DNA of 64,000 bases. Origin: a virus. Shown here in pieces: positions 39,171 through 48,803 of the stretch. The translations under genes and the position numbers were made by a program. The notes under the pieces were generated by a model that did no database searches, was not told the origin of the DNA, and saw only the letters and a program-made list of their open reading frames with translations. Numbering within the stretch: the stretch's first letter is position 1; every line of letters starts with the position of its first letter. Location of the stretch: positions 30,805 to 94,804 of IMG/VR virus record IMGVR_UViG_3300042863_001519. One strand, given 5' to 3'.

Positions 39171-39240
39171 AAAAACTATAAAAAGAGAAAATTCAGTTAG
39201 GTAATCTTATTAATAAATGTAAACAAGAACTAAGTAAAAT

Positions 39241-39915
39241 ATGAAACTAATAAACGGTACCTCTTTTTTTATATCTCTGGAAGATCCTGCAATAAATGCT
39301 CATTTTAATGATGCTAAAAATTACACTAAAGAAATATTACACCAATTTGACACAGATTACTATATTCCTTTTTTAGATAAAGAAGATCGGATAGTTTTGG
39401 ACATTGGTGCTAATATTGGACTATTTACCTTACATGTACTTCCTTTTGTAGAAAAAATATATAGTATTGAACCAACCACTACTCATTTTAATATATTACA
39501 AAAGTTGACTGCTTTCTCTGACAAAGTTGTACTTTTTAATAAGGCTTTGTCTAATACAGAAGATGATGTTACTTTTTACATAACAGATAGTAACACTACT
39601 ATGAACTCTCTGTTACCGACCAGTAATACTTTTATCACTGTAAAAGCATGCACTTTAAAATCTTTAGTGGGGCTAATAGGTGTTACAGTAGATTTTTGCA
39701 AAATAGATATAGAGGGTAGTGAAAGCATTGCTTTGACTGAATTAGAAATAGCTTCTGTAGCAGACAGAGTTAAAAAGTTTTTTGTGGAATTTCATGCGGT
39801 AAATGGTATAGATTTTGATACTATTAGAAAATCGTTTATACCTATTTTTGAAAAATATGGATACACGGTACAATTATATGCAGCAGATTCTTTATTTTGT
39901 AAAAAGCGTTTATGA
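39241..39915 (+). CDS. FkbM-family methyltransferase
   Basis: A 224-residue protein. VLDIGANIGLFTLHVLPFV is the AdoMet-binding motif I, IYSIEPTTTHFNIL is motif post-I, and VDFCKIDIEGSESIALTE is the FkbM-type motif. FkbM enzymes methylate sugars, so the protein probably O-methylates a glycan built by the neighbouring transferases. It overlaps the next start by 4 bases. Confidence 0.85.
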   Translation: MKLINGTSFFISLEDPAINAHFNDAKNYTKEILHQFDTDYYIPFLDKEDRIVLDIGANIGLFTLHVLPFVEKIYSIEPTTTHFNILQKLTAFSDKVVLFNKALSNTEDDVTFYITDSNTTMNSLLPTSNTFITVKACTLKSLVGLIGVTVDFCKIDIEGSESIALTELEIASVADRVKKFFVEFHAVNGIDFDTIRKSFIPIFEKYGYTVQLYAADSLFCKKRL

Positions 39916-40592
39916 TAATATATTCTTTATGGATAGCCGGAAAGTTATCCCCTCTTAACAATCTTTGTATAAAGTCTTTTCAAGAACAAGGACATGAAAT
40001 TATTATCTACTCTTTTGATGATAGTATAGATCCTGGTTGTGAGGTAAGAGATGCTGCAAGAATATTACCAAAAGATGAAGTATATTATTATAAGCATCTG
40101 GGAGAGAATTTTAAATTTGGAGGTATTGCTGAAAGATTAAAAGCAGAAATGCTTTATAATTTAGGAGGATGGCATGTAGATTTAGATGTAGTCTGTCTAA
40201 GTAATTTTCAAGATATAAGTAGTGAGTATGTATTAAGACCTCATTCTACTGGAGTAGTTGGAAATATTATAAAAGCTCCTGCTTTTAGTAAATTAGCAGG
40301 TAAATATGTATCATGGACAAGAGAGATAACTTCAGAAAATAGAGATTGGGAAAAAAGTTTTAGAGGCTTAACATTTGCTGTAAATGATTTAGGTCTTCAA
40401 CAGTATATAGTAGATTCTAGTATTTTTGGAACAGATGATTCTTCATTTTGGATGCCTTTTTTAAATACTACAGATACTATACCTAATGTTGAATGTAAAG
40501 CCATACATTTTTGCGGAGCTATGAAATATTATGAAAATTATGTAAAAGGTTCTTTTTATGAACAGTTGTTACAGAAATACAAATTAATATGA
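39912..40592 (+). CDS. GT32-like glycosyltransferase
   Basis: A 226-residue protein. IYSLWIAGKLSPLNNLCIKSFQEQGHEI is the start of the sugar-transferase DXD family (OCH1-like), and AEMLYNLGGWHVDLDVVCLSNF contains DxD. The C-terminal CKAIHFCGAMKYY is like the acceptor end of the family. It overlaps TerL by four bases, so it is on the same transcript. Confidence 0.8.
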   Translation: MIIYSLWIAGKLSPLNNLCIKSFQEQGHEIIIYSFDDSIDPGCEVRDAARILPKDEVYYYKHLGENFKFGGIAERLKAEMLYNLGGWHVDLDVVCLSNFQDISSEYVLRPHSTGVVGNIIKAPAFSKLAGKYVSWTREITSENRDWEKSFRGLTFAVNDLGLQQYIVDSSIFGTDDSSFWMPFLNTTDTIPNVECKAIHFCGAMKYYENYVKGSFYEQLLQKYKLI

Positions 40593-42910
40593 GCATTCTA
40601 TATAGAAACATACCGACAAGAGAAGAAGATGGTAGCTGGGGATATACTCAGTTTGAGACTAAAGAAGAGTTTAGAGAGTTTGTAAAAGGTCTGTTTAAAG
40701 TTCCTGGTAAATATGACTTTGATAAGGTAGCAATTGAGGAGTTTAGTAAACATGCCAGAACCTTTATGACAAAAGGTATGTTCTCTGATGCTCCAAGAAT
40801 GTCAAGAGATTACATAGACTATTGGGATACTGAAAGAGAGAAGTGTAGGAAAGGTGTTATTATAAAAGGTAGCCGGGGCCAGGTATGGTATCTTCCAAGG
40901 TTTCTATACCACTGGCTGAACTTTTTACAGATATACAATACAGTACATACAAAATTTGAGTTTCCTGGCCTCAGAGATGTACAATACCACATGGCTCTCT
41001 ATGAGATATTAGCAGAACTACATGGAATGAATGTTGCTATAGTTAAGAAGAGGCAGATGGCTTCTTCTTATTTTCATATAGCCAAGCTCTACAACAAGTA
41101 CATCTTTGAGGAAGGTTTTGTTGCTAAGATAGGTGCATCTGATAAGAAGTACATAGATGCTACCAACGGTTGCTGGAAGTTCCTTACCCAGTACCACAAC
41201 TTTACTAATAAGCATACAGCATGGGCATGTGGTAACTTTCCTGATAAAGTATTCTCATGGCAACAAAAGGTTGAGACCAAAACACCAGATGGTAGAAAAG
41301 TAGAGATTGGTACTATGGCAACTATTGCCGGCATCTCTTTTGATAAAGATCCTGTATCTGGTGTAGGTGGTGCCTGTAACGAAATGTTTTATGAAGAAGG
41401 TGGTGTTGCACCAACTGCAGATATTACATACGGTTACATGAAATCGGCAATGAGACAAGGTACAGTTGTAACCGGTGTATTTACAATAGCCGGATCAGTA
41501 GGTGACCTTTCTCAATGTGAACCTCTTAAAAACTTTATACTTGAACCTGAGAGCAATGGTTTTTATCCAGTAGAAAGTAATCTTTTAGACGATAAAGGCT
41601 CTACTGGTACCACAGCCCTTTTCATTCCTGAACAATGGAGTCTAACAGGTGAAGGAGAAACAAACTTTACAGATGAGTTTGGTAACTCTAAAGTAGAAGA
41701 AGCTCTTGTATACCTAGACAAAGAGTTTGAGAGGATGAGAAGAACAATGAGCGAGGAGAAATACCAGCTTGAAGTTTCTCAGAGACCAAGAAACATTGCA
41801 GAAGCATTTGCAATGAGGTCACTTTCCATTTTTCCAGTACAGCATACAGTTAGTCAACTAAGACGTATTGAAGAAAATGAATACGCAATGGAATACGTTG
41901 ATCTCATTCGAAACACAAAGAATGAGATAGAAGCAGTCCCATCTAACAGGAGACCTATCAATGAGTTCCCCCTTCCAATGAAAACTGCCGACAAGAAAAG
42001 CATTGTTTGTATTCATGAACATCCCATAAAGAATGCACCACACGGTACATACGTATGTGCAATTGACCCAGTAGAGGTTGGTAAGACAACAACTTCTGCA
42101 TCATTAGCATCTATTGTATTATACAAAATGGATGTCGAAGTTATTAATGAAGAGGTGTTTCACAAAGCTCCAGCTCCAGGTAAAGAAGGTGTAGAACTTG
42201 AGTGGGGTCCAATTAGCAAAAAGAAACAAGAACAAGAAAAGACTGATGTAAAAGTTACTAGTCATATAGAAGGTGGAAAGATAGTAGCATTTTGGTGCGG
42301 AAGGTTTGATGACCCAAATGAGACCAATGAATACATATCAAGATTGATTGAATATTATAATGCCCGGGCATTGTGTGAAAACAACAAACCTGGCTTTATT
42401 AATTACATGCGTTCAAAGAAACGTCAAAAGTATCTGGTATTCAAAGATGAGATGATTTTTGATAAAGAGCTTGATGTTAAACTTAGTGGTAATGAACGCT
42501 ATGGTATTACAATGACTCCTCGACTTTGGAAAGTTCTTTTGGAATACGCAATCAATTCTTTGTCAGAAGTAATGCATGAAGAAAAAGATCAGGAAGGAAA
42601 TATTACACATATTCACTATGGTGTAGAAAGAATAACTGACCCAATGATTTTAAAGGAGATGCAAATTTATCAACATGGCATGAATGCTGACCGATTGATT
42701 TCTTATGCACTACTTATGGCTTTTGTAAAGATACTTCAGGCTGCAGGTAGAATGAGAAAGAAAATTGAAAGGTCAAATGATAAATTGGAAAATCCATCAA
42801 AATTTGTTACATTTAAAGGGGGAGATAGACCGTTATTTCAAAATATTGGTAGGTCCGGTAATGGAAATATGATGAGGGCAAACAGAAACCCATTCAAAAA
42901 TATTAGATAA
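40589..42910 (+). CDS. terminase large subunit
   Basis: A 773-residue protein. NVAIVKKRQMASSYFHIAKL (about 148-167) is the Walker A-like region of this terminase type, in which KKRQMASSY replaces GKT. ACNEMFYEEGG (about 263-273) is Walker B-like. The nuclease domain starts YVCAIDPVEVGKT (about 490) and continues with ALCENNKPGFINYMRSKKRQKYLVFK; Asp/Glu residues at usual places are seen. This enzyme packages DNA into the prohead. The long form is typical for crAss-like and related Bacteroidota phages. Confidence 0.9.
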   Translation: MSILYRNIPTREEDGSWGYTQFETKEEFREFVKGLFKVPGKYDFDKVAIEEFSKHARTFMTKGMFSDAPRMSRDYIDYWDTEREKCRKGVIIKGSRGQVWYLPRFLYHWLNFLQIYNTVHTKFEFPGLRDVQYHMALYEILAELHGMNVAIVKKRQMASSYFHIAKLYNKYIFEEGFVAKIGASDKKYIDATNGCWKFLTQYHNFTNKHTAWACGNFPDKVFSWQQKVETKTPDGRKVEIGTMATIAGISFDKDPVSGVGGACNEMFYEEGGVAPTADITYGYMKSAMRQGTVVTGVFTIAGSVGDLSQCEPLKNFILEPESNGFYPVESNLLDDKGSTGTTALFIPEQWSLTGEGETNFTDEFGNSKVEEALVYLDKEFERMRRTMSEEKYQLEVSQRPRNIAEAFAMRSLSIFPVQHTVSQLRRIEENEYAMEYVDLIRNTKNEIEAVPSNRRPINEFPLPMKTADKKSIVCIHEHPIKNAPHGTYVCAIDPVEVGKTTTSASLASIVLYKMDVEVINEEVFHKAPAPGKEGVELEWGPISKKKQEQEKTDVKVTSHIEGGKIVAFWCGRFDDPNETNEYISRLIEYYNARALCENNKPGFINYMRSKKRQKYLVFKDEMIFDKELDVKLSGNERYGITMTPRLWKVLLEYAINSLSEVMHEEKDQEGNITHIHYGVERITDPMILKEMQIYQHGMNADRLISYALLMAFVKILQAAGRMRKKIERSNDKLENPSKFVTFKGGDRPLFQNIGRSGNGNMMRANRNPFKNIR

Positions 42911-42927
42911 GATAAAGATATTATTAT

Positions 42928-45672
42928 ATGGCAGTATTAAATAGTATTCAGTTAAAAGCTGGAGCAAAGGTTGAACCACTTTATGGTAAAACACTTGGTG
43001 GTATATACCAACCTTACCAGATGTTGCCAATGAAGGAGAAGGATCCACAATGGACGGCACAGTGCATGGACTACATTGAGTGGACTGGTATGAGACAGCT
43101 TAAACGAGTTTCGGGCAAGCTGCTCAAAAACTACAAGTTGGCTAACTCACAAATTGAGAAAAGTGATTATATTATAGCAGAGAGTGATTACAGTGAGGTG
43201 ATTGAACCATTAATCCAAGAAGATGTTTCTGCCCTTGAGTTAAAGTTTTATCCAATTATTCCTACAATTGTTGATGTACTAACTAATGAGTTTTCAAAAA
43301 GGTATTCTCGTATCACTTTCGAAATGAGAGATGAACAGAGTGCTAATGAAATGCTTGAGCAAAAATACAAAGATGTTGAAGAAGTTCTTTTACAAAAAGC
43401 TACAATAAAGCAACAGTTTGCTTTACAGCAGATGGGAATGGATCCAGAATCAGAGGAAGCTCAACAAATGATGAATCCTCAAACAATTAAAAGTTTACCA
43501 GAGATTCAGAAGTTTTATGCAAAAGATTATCGTTCAATGTATGCTGAATGGGCAGAGCACCAAATGGCAGTTGACAATGACAGATTTTCAATGCAAGAAT
43601 TGGAACGTCAGAATTTTAGAAACTCATTAATTACTGACAGGGAGTACTGGCATTTTGTAATGGGAGAAGATGACTATGTTGTAGAAACATGGAATCCTAC
43701 CCAAGTATTTTATCGTAAATCTCCCAATGTCAGATACATATCAGATGCTGCATGGGTTGGTATGATTACTTTGATGACAGTACCAGAGGTGATTGATAAG
43801 TACGGTTGGATGATGAGTCAGGATCAAATGGAGACACTGAACTCACTTTATCCTGTACGAGGTGCAATGTACACTCAGACTGGTCTGGGTAATGAGAGTG
43901 GTGCTTTCTACGATCCTACTATGTCTTATGAATGGAATACTCAGGGCCCGGGTGTGGGCATGAGACAGTTTATGAGTGCATACAATACCCATAAAAGCAA
44001 TGGTGATATTATACGTTGGATACTTGATGAGAATGAGGATCTTCAGGATACTGACTCAGCATACCTTGTAAGGGTAGCTACTATTTATTGGAAGACACAA
44101 AGAATGATGGGTCATCTTACTAAAATAGATGAGACAGGTAATGTAATACAGGAAATTGTAGATGAGAGTTATAAAACAACCGATAAACCATTGTATAACA
44201 CAGTGGTGTTTAAAGAGAAGAGCAAGGATAACCTGATTTTTGGTGAGCACATAGATTGGTTCTGGATGAATGAATCGTGGGGTGGTTACAAAATAGGTCC
44301 AAACATTCCTGGTTTTATTGGTATGAATAACCCTTCTGGTTTTGCACCAATGTACGTTGGTATGACTGGTGGTATTCCAGGCAGGATCAAATATCAGTTT
44401 AAAGGAACAAAAACTACTTGGGGCTGTAAGTTGCCAGTAGAAGGTAGAATTTTTAATGACTACAACACTCAAAGTAAATCACTAGTAGACCGACTAAAAC
44501 CGTATCAGGTAGGTTACAACATGGTACTGAACCAGATACAGGATATCCAAATAGATGAGCTGGGTACCATTATTGTATTTGACCAAAGGACACTTCCAAA
44601 GAACTCAATGGGTGAAGATTGGGGTGAGAACAATATCCAGAAAGCATATCTGGCAGCTAAGAACTTCTCAATGATTCCAATAGATACGTCTATTCTGAAT
44701 ACAGAAACTGCTATACAGCAGATGCCTTTCCAGAAAATAGATATGAGTCAGCATGAGAGAATTATGTCTAAGATTAGACAAGCTCAGTGGATTAAGGAAG
44801 AAGCATTGTCGTCTATTGGTTTGAATCCTCAACGTATGGGCACACCAATTGAGCAAACACAAACTGCTACTGGCATAGAGCAAGCTATTGCTGCATCATA
44901 TGCTCAAACAGAACAGTACTTTATTCAACACTCAGATGAATTAATGCCACGAGTTCATCAGATGAGAACTGACTTAGCACAGTTCTATCAATCAACAAAT
45001 CCTTCTATACGTCTGCAATATGTTACTAAAGAAGATGAGAAGGTAATGTTTATGCTTAATGGAGAAGAATTAATTGGTAGAGATATTAATGTTACCTGTC
45101 ATACAAGAGTTGGTATGCGTAATATCCTTGAGAACATTAAGCAGATGATGCTTAAAGATAATACTACAGGTAGCACTCTTTGGGACAGAATCAGAACCAT
45201 CAAAGCTGATGATATGGTTGATCTTGAGAATGGTTTAAAAGCAATGGAAAACCGTTACGAAAAAGAGCAAGCAGAAAAATCACAACAGGAACAGCAAGCA
45301 CAGCAAGCTGAACAAGAGCATCAGGCACAAATGCAACAACAAGCACAACAGTATGAAGCTGAACAAAAACAACTGGACAGAGATGCTCGTATACAAGAAG
45401 CACAAATTAGAGCTGCTGGTTTTTCAGGTGCAGTGGATATTGATGACAATAAACAAAATGATTATATGGATAATCTAAAGTTTATACAAGGTCAATCAGA
45501 ACATTCAGATAAAATGAATCTTGAAAAAGATAAGTATCTGGTTAACACCAGATTAAAAGAAAACGAACAACAAATACAACTTAGAAAACTTGAGGAACAG
45601 GCAAAACGTACTAATGCAATGACCCAAGTTGCTAAGATTAACAACAAAGTTAAAGAGAAAAACAAGAAATAG
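42928..45672 (+). CDS. portal protein
   Basis: A 914-residue protein directly after TerL. It has a helical N-terminal domain, a beta-rich wing (NMVLNQIQDIQIDELGTIIVFDQ), and a TNPSIRLQYVTKEDEKVMFMLNG segment near the crown end. The long C-terminus from about 790 is a Gln/Ala/Glu-rich coiled coil (QAEKSQQEQQAQQAEQEHQ...). Such large portals with extended barrels are found in crAss-like phages. It forms the ring through which DNA enters. The identity rests on size, order and neighbours. Confidence 0.8.
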   Translation: MAVLNSIQLKAGAKVEPLYGKTLGGIYQPYQMLPMKEKDPQWTAQCMDYIEWTGMRQLKRVSGKLLKNYKLANSQIEKSDYIIAESDYSEVIEPLIQEDVSALELKFYPIIPTIVDVLTNEFSKRYSRITFEMRDEQSANEMLEQKYKDVEEVLLQKATIKQQFALQQMGMDPESEEAQQMMNPQTIKSLPEIQKFYAKDYRSMYAEWAEHQMAVDNDRFSMQELERQNFRNSLITDREYWHFVMGEDDYVVETWNPTQVFYRKSPNVRYISDAAWVGMITLMTVPEVIDKYGWMMSQDQMETLNSLYPVRGAMYTQTGLGNESGAFYDPTMSYEWNTQGPGVGMRQFMSAYNTHKSNGDIIRWILDENEDLQDTDSAYLVRVATIYWKTQRMMGHLTKIDETGNVIQEIVDESYKTTDKPLYNTVVFKEKSKDNLIFGEHIDWFWMNESWGGYKIGPNIPGFIGMNNPSGFAPMYVGMTGGIPGRIKYQFKGTKTTWGCKLPVEGRIFNDYNTQSKSLVDRLKPYQVGYNMVLNQIQDIQIDELGTIIVFDQRTLPKNSMGEDWGENNIQKAYLAAKNFSMIPIDTSILNTETAIQQMPFQKIDMSQHERIMSKIRQAQWIKEEALSSIGLNPQRMGTPIEQTQTATGIEQAIAASYAQTEQYFIQHSDELMPRVHQMRTDLAQFYQSTNPSIRLQYVTKEDEKVMFMLNGEELIGRDINVTCHTRVGMRNILENIKQMMLKDNTTGSTLWDRIRTIKADDMVDLENGLKAMENRYEKEQAEKSQQEQQAQQAEQEHQAQMQQQAQQYEAEQKQLDRDARIQEAQIRAAGFSGAVDIDDNKQNDYMDNLKFIQGQSEHSDKMNLEKDKYLVNTRLKENEQQIQLRKLEEQAKRTNAMTQVAKINNKVKEKNKK

Positions 45673-45756
45673 CTAAGAGTGCCTTTTTCTAAACATAGAA
45701 TGTTTTTTCTTTGCCTTAATGGTGTATATTAATAATGAACCAACAAACAAATATAA

Positions 45757-47019
45757 ATGCAAACAGTAGTAACTAATGAGACTGTAGATCTCGATAAGTT
45801 GTTTCCGGGTATAGATACATCAGATGTACTTACATCCAAAGTGCCAAATATCCTGAGTAATGATACTGACATGTCATTTTTAGATAAACCAGCTTTAACA
45901 AAAGAAAATGAATCTAATACAGATTCAAATTCTGAAAATGAAACTGCTAAAGTAAAACCAATTGTCAATGAAACAGAAGCTAACAAGATTCTGGATTTGA
46001 TAGGCAAAGAAGATGATGAAGATGAGGATGGTCAGGGTTATACAAATGCAGGTACAGGAAGACCAAAATCAGATAAGAATGCTTTGGCAGGATATCTGAA
46101 ACAAAAAATAGAGGCAGGTGATTTTTCTGCTTTTGAAGATTGGGATGAAAAGAAACAAACTCTTGATGAGTATCTTTCAAAACAACCTGAGAAAGTATTA
46201 CATCAAATGCTTGATGCAAACTGGGAGTCTAAGGAGAGAGATCTTCTTGAGCGTACTCCAAAAGAGTTCTTTGAAGCGTTACCTGAAGAGTTGCAATATG
46301 CTGCAAGGTATGCAATGGAAGGTGGACAGGATATGAAAAGTCTGTTTGCTGCACTTGCCCGGGTTGAACAGGTAAGAGAGTTAGATCCTGAAGATGAAGA
46401 TGGTCAAGTTATTATAGCCAGAAATTATCTACAGGCAACAAACTTTGGTACATCTGATGAGATTGAGGATGAAATATCTAACTGGAAAGAAAACAATCGT
46501 CTTGAGAAAAAAGCTAAAGACTTTAAACCAAAGTTAGATCTAATGCAGAAACAGCAGGTTGAATATCAACTTGCACAACAAGCAGAGTTTAACAATCAAC
46601 AAAGACAAGCTGCTCAGACGTATGTAGCAAATGTTGGACAAGCTCTTCAAAAAGGTGACTTAAATGGTTTGAAGCTTGATAGAAAAACACAAGCTATGTT
46701 GTATGAAGGTTTAACCAATGTTGCCTACCCAAGTGCATCGGGCAAAGCAACAAACCTTTTGGGACATATGTTAGACCGTATCCAGTATGTTGAACCAAAC
46801 TTTGAATTACTTGCAGAAGTAACTTATATGCTAAGTGATCCGGAAGGATATAGAAACAGTATAAGACAACAAGGTAAAAATGTTGCAGTGAATGAAACAG
46901 TAAAAAAGTTAAAAACAGAACAGTTACAAAACAATGGTACTTATAGTGTTGATGATGTTGAGGAAAATAAATCAACTAAGAAAAAACTCTTTAAGCCAAA
47001 AAACATGTTTGAGAAGTAA
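45757..47019 (+). CDS. scaffolding-like protein between portal and capsid
   Basis: A 420-residue acidic protein. The N-terminal 150 residues are acidic and disordered-looking (KEDDEDEDGQGYTNAGTGR). The central part is helical (EFFEALPEELQYAARYAMEGG, then a Gln-rich LMQKQQVEYQLAQQAEF coiled coil). The C-terminus is basic (STKKKLFKPKNMFEK), which could bind the capsid. Position and composition suit a capsid scaffold. Confidence 0.7.
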   Translation: MQTVVTNETVDLDKLFPGIDTSDVLTSKVPNILSNDTDMSFLDKPALTKENESNTDSNSENETAKVKPIVNETEANKILDLIGKEDDEDEDGQGYTNAGTGRPKSDKNALAGYLKQKIEAGDFSAFEDWDEKKQTLDEYLSKQPEKVLHQMLDANWESKERDLLERTPKEFFEALPEELQYAARYAMEGGQDMKSLFAALARVEQVRELDPEDEDGQVIIARNYLQATNFGTSDEIEDEISNWKENNRLEKKAKDFKPKLDLMQKQQVEYQLAQQAEFNNQQRQAAQTYVANVGQALQKGDLNGLKLDRKTQAMLYEGLTNVAYPSASGKATNLLGHMLDRIQYVEPNFELLAEVTYMLSDPEGYRNSIRQQGKNVAVNETVKKLKTEQLQNNGTYSVDDVEENKSTKKKLFKPKNMFEK

Positions 47020-47056
47020 ACAATTTTCGTAAACAATAAACAATAAATAAACAGCA

Positions 47057-48679
47057 ATGGCTACTCCAGTTTTAAACAATGGTATCGCACTTCGTGATAA
47101 CGTGTATGAGATAGGTTCAAATTATGATTCCTATCACCTGTACAATATGATGAAGGATGCGAAACCTACCGATCTAGGTCCCATCGAATTTTGGGCAAAC
47201 ACACAGGTTGCACAGATGCCCCTGTACGCATTCTCTAATTTTGGTAAAGGTAATACCATTGATGTAGATGATCCTCGTGGTCGTTATACATGGCAGACAC
47301 CAGTTGCCAATGACCTTCCTCAGATCACTCGTGATATTGATCCTTCTGATGGCAAGAAAGGTATTGCAGAGAAATCATTCCGTATTGTATTAAACCGTAG
47401 GGAATATGGTCATACTGCAGTTCTGACTTTTGATAAATACCGTGGTTTGGAGTTTCGTGTAACGGAAGACCCAATCATCTCTATGGGTAACAACGAGTTT
47501 GTTTACACATGTAAACTGATTAACAACAACACTGCTGCTTACCTTGATAACAAATACCTTGTTCCTGGTACCAAAGTATTCCGTGTAACTTCAGGTCGTG
47601 GTGAATATGGTGAGCGTTGGGATGACGTTGTTTCTCGTGCTGGCTACAGGGAGTTTTATAACATCCTTGGTAATGCAGAAGCGAATGCTTCTTACCACAT
47701 TACTCAGAGAGCTGATGCTATGATGAGAAATGGTCAGAACACAGGTGGTATTCCTGTAACTGAGATATGGAAAGTTAACGATCCATCTCTTCGTGCTGAT
47801 CCATCACTTCGTACTTTGGAAGACATCTCAACACGTCTGGGCCAAGTAGGTATGTTGAAAGCAATGAAAGAAGGTCAGATTAGCAAAGCGTTTATCACTG
47901 AGATAGAGCGTCAAGCAATCAAAAAAGTAACAACAGACCTTGAGACTTACTTGATGTGGGGTAAAGGTGGTCGTGTTCAGCAGGATGGTCCAGATGATCT
48001 GAGATTCTCTACAGGTCTGTGGATACAGTCTGACAACGGTTACAAGAAAGTGTACAACATTGGTACTTTCAGTACTGACATGTTCAACTCTGAAATTTAC
48101 AACTACTACATTGGTAAAGTAAACTTTGAGGGTCCTGATCCTAAGCGTAAGCTGATAGTTCAGACTGGTCTTGCAGGTATGCAGCAGATGAACAAAGCTA
48201 TTCAGCAGTTTGCTATCAACTCTGGTCTGGTACAGAATGCACACGAACTTGGTGCTATCAAAGGTGAAGCTCTTGACCTTGATTTTGGTTATGCGTTCAC
48301 TTCATACACTATACCATTCTTAGCAAACCTGAAGTTTGTTATTAACCCTGCGTTTGATAATGTAGAAGCTAACGAGATTGAGAATCCAATCATCAATGGT
48401 TTCCGTCTGTCTTCATACTCTTACATCATCTTTGACGTAACAGATCGTGGTACAGATAACATCAAAATGCTTCGTGACAAACATGACCACGAGTTCCATT
48501 GGATGTATCAAAATGGTACAGCGGATTACATGGGCCGTACAAAAGGCTTCCAGTCTTCAAGTGACTTCAATGGTTACAAAGTGAAGATGTTCCAAAAGCA
48601 AGGTGCTTTGGTTGTAATGGATCCTACAAGGTTGCTGAAGATAGTTGCCAAGAATCCTATAACAGGGTATTCACTTTAA
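47057..48679 (+). CDS. major capsid protein
   Basis: A 540-residue protein, the only long one of the right size between the scaffold-like and connector genes. It is beta-rich (TDLGPIEFWANTQVAQMPLYAF ... RGRYTWQTPVANDLPQI) with a long helix-containing middle. Codon use is G/C-richer and more regular than in its neighbours, as for a highly expressed gene. A strong terminator follows. The size fits the HK97-fold major capsid proteins of crAss-like phages. Residue motifs alone do not prove the fold. Confidence 0.85.
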   Translation: MATPVLNNGIALRDNVYEIGSNYDSYHLYNMMKDAKPTDLGPIEFWANTQVAQMPLYAFSNFGKGNTIDVDDPRGRYTWQTPVANDLPQITRDIDPSDGKKGIAEKSFRIVLNRREYGHTAVLTFDKYRGLEFRVTEDPIISMGNNEFVYTCKLINNNTAAYLDNKYLVPGTKVFRVTSGRGEYGERWDDVVSRAGYREFYNILGNAEANASYHITQRADAMMRNGQNTGGIPVTEIWKVNDPSLRADPSLRTLEDISTRLGQVGMLKAMKEGQISKAFITEIERQAIKKVTTDLETYLMWGKGGRVQQDGPDDLRFSTGLWIQSDNGYKKVYNIGTFSTDMFNSEIYNYYIGKVNFEGPDPKRKLIVQTGLAGMQQMNKAIQQFAINSGLVQNAHELGAIKGEALDLDFGYAFTSYTIPFLANLKFVINPAFDNVEANEIENPIINGFRLSSYSYIIFDVTDRGTDNIKMLRDKHDHEFHWMYQNGTADYMGRTKGFQSSSDFNGYKVKMFQKQGALVVMDPTRLLKIVAKNPITGYSL

Positions 48680-48706
48680 TGCAACCAGTTACAGAATATA
48701 TACAAG

Positions 48707-48741
48707 ATGGTGTGGTTTTCGAATCACACCATTTTTGTTTT
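48707..48741 (+). terminator. rho-independent terminator after the major capsid gene
   Basis: ATGGTGTG pairs perfectly with CACACCAT (10-base loop) and is followed by TTTTTGTTTT. It will limit transcription past the capsid gene. Confidence 0.9.
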
Positions 48742-48778
48742 ATAATATTTTGAAAAGTCGTACATTTGTCGTACATTT
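48733..48778 (+). promoter_or_regulatory. candidate promoter for the post-capsid genes
   Basis: TACATTTG at 48761-48768 is an exact TAnnTTTG -7 box, and TACATTT recurs at 48772-48778 after GTCG. TTTTG at 48733-48737 is a possible upstream box, though with a 23-base spacer. A restart of transcription right after the terminator makes sense. Confidence 0.5.
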
Positions 48779-48803
48779 AAAATGAACCAACAAAAAAAGC
48801 AAA

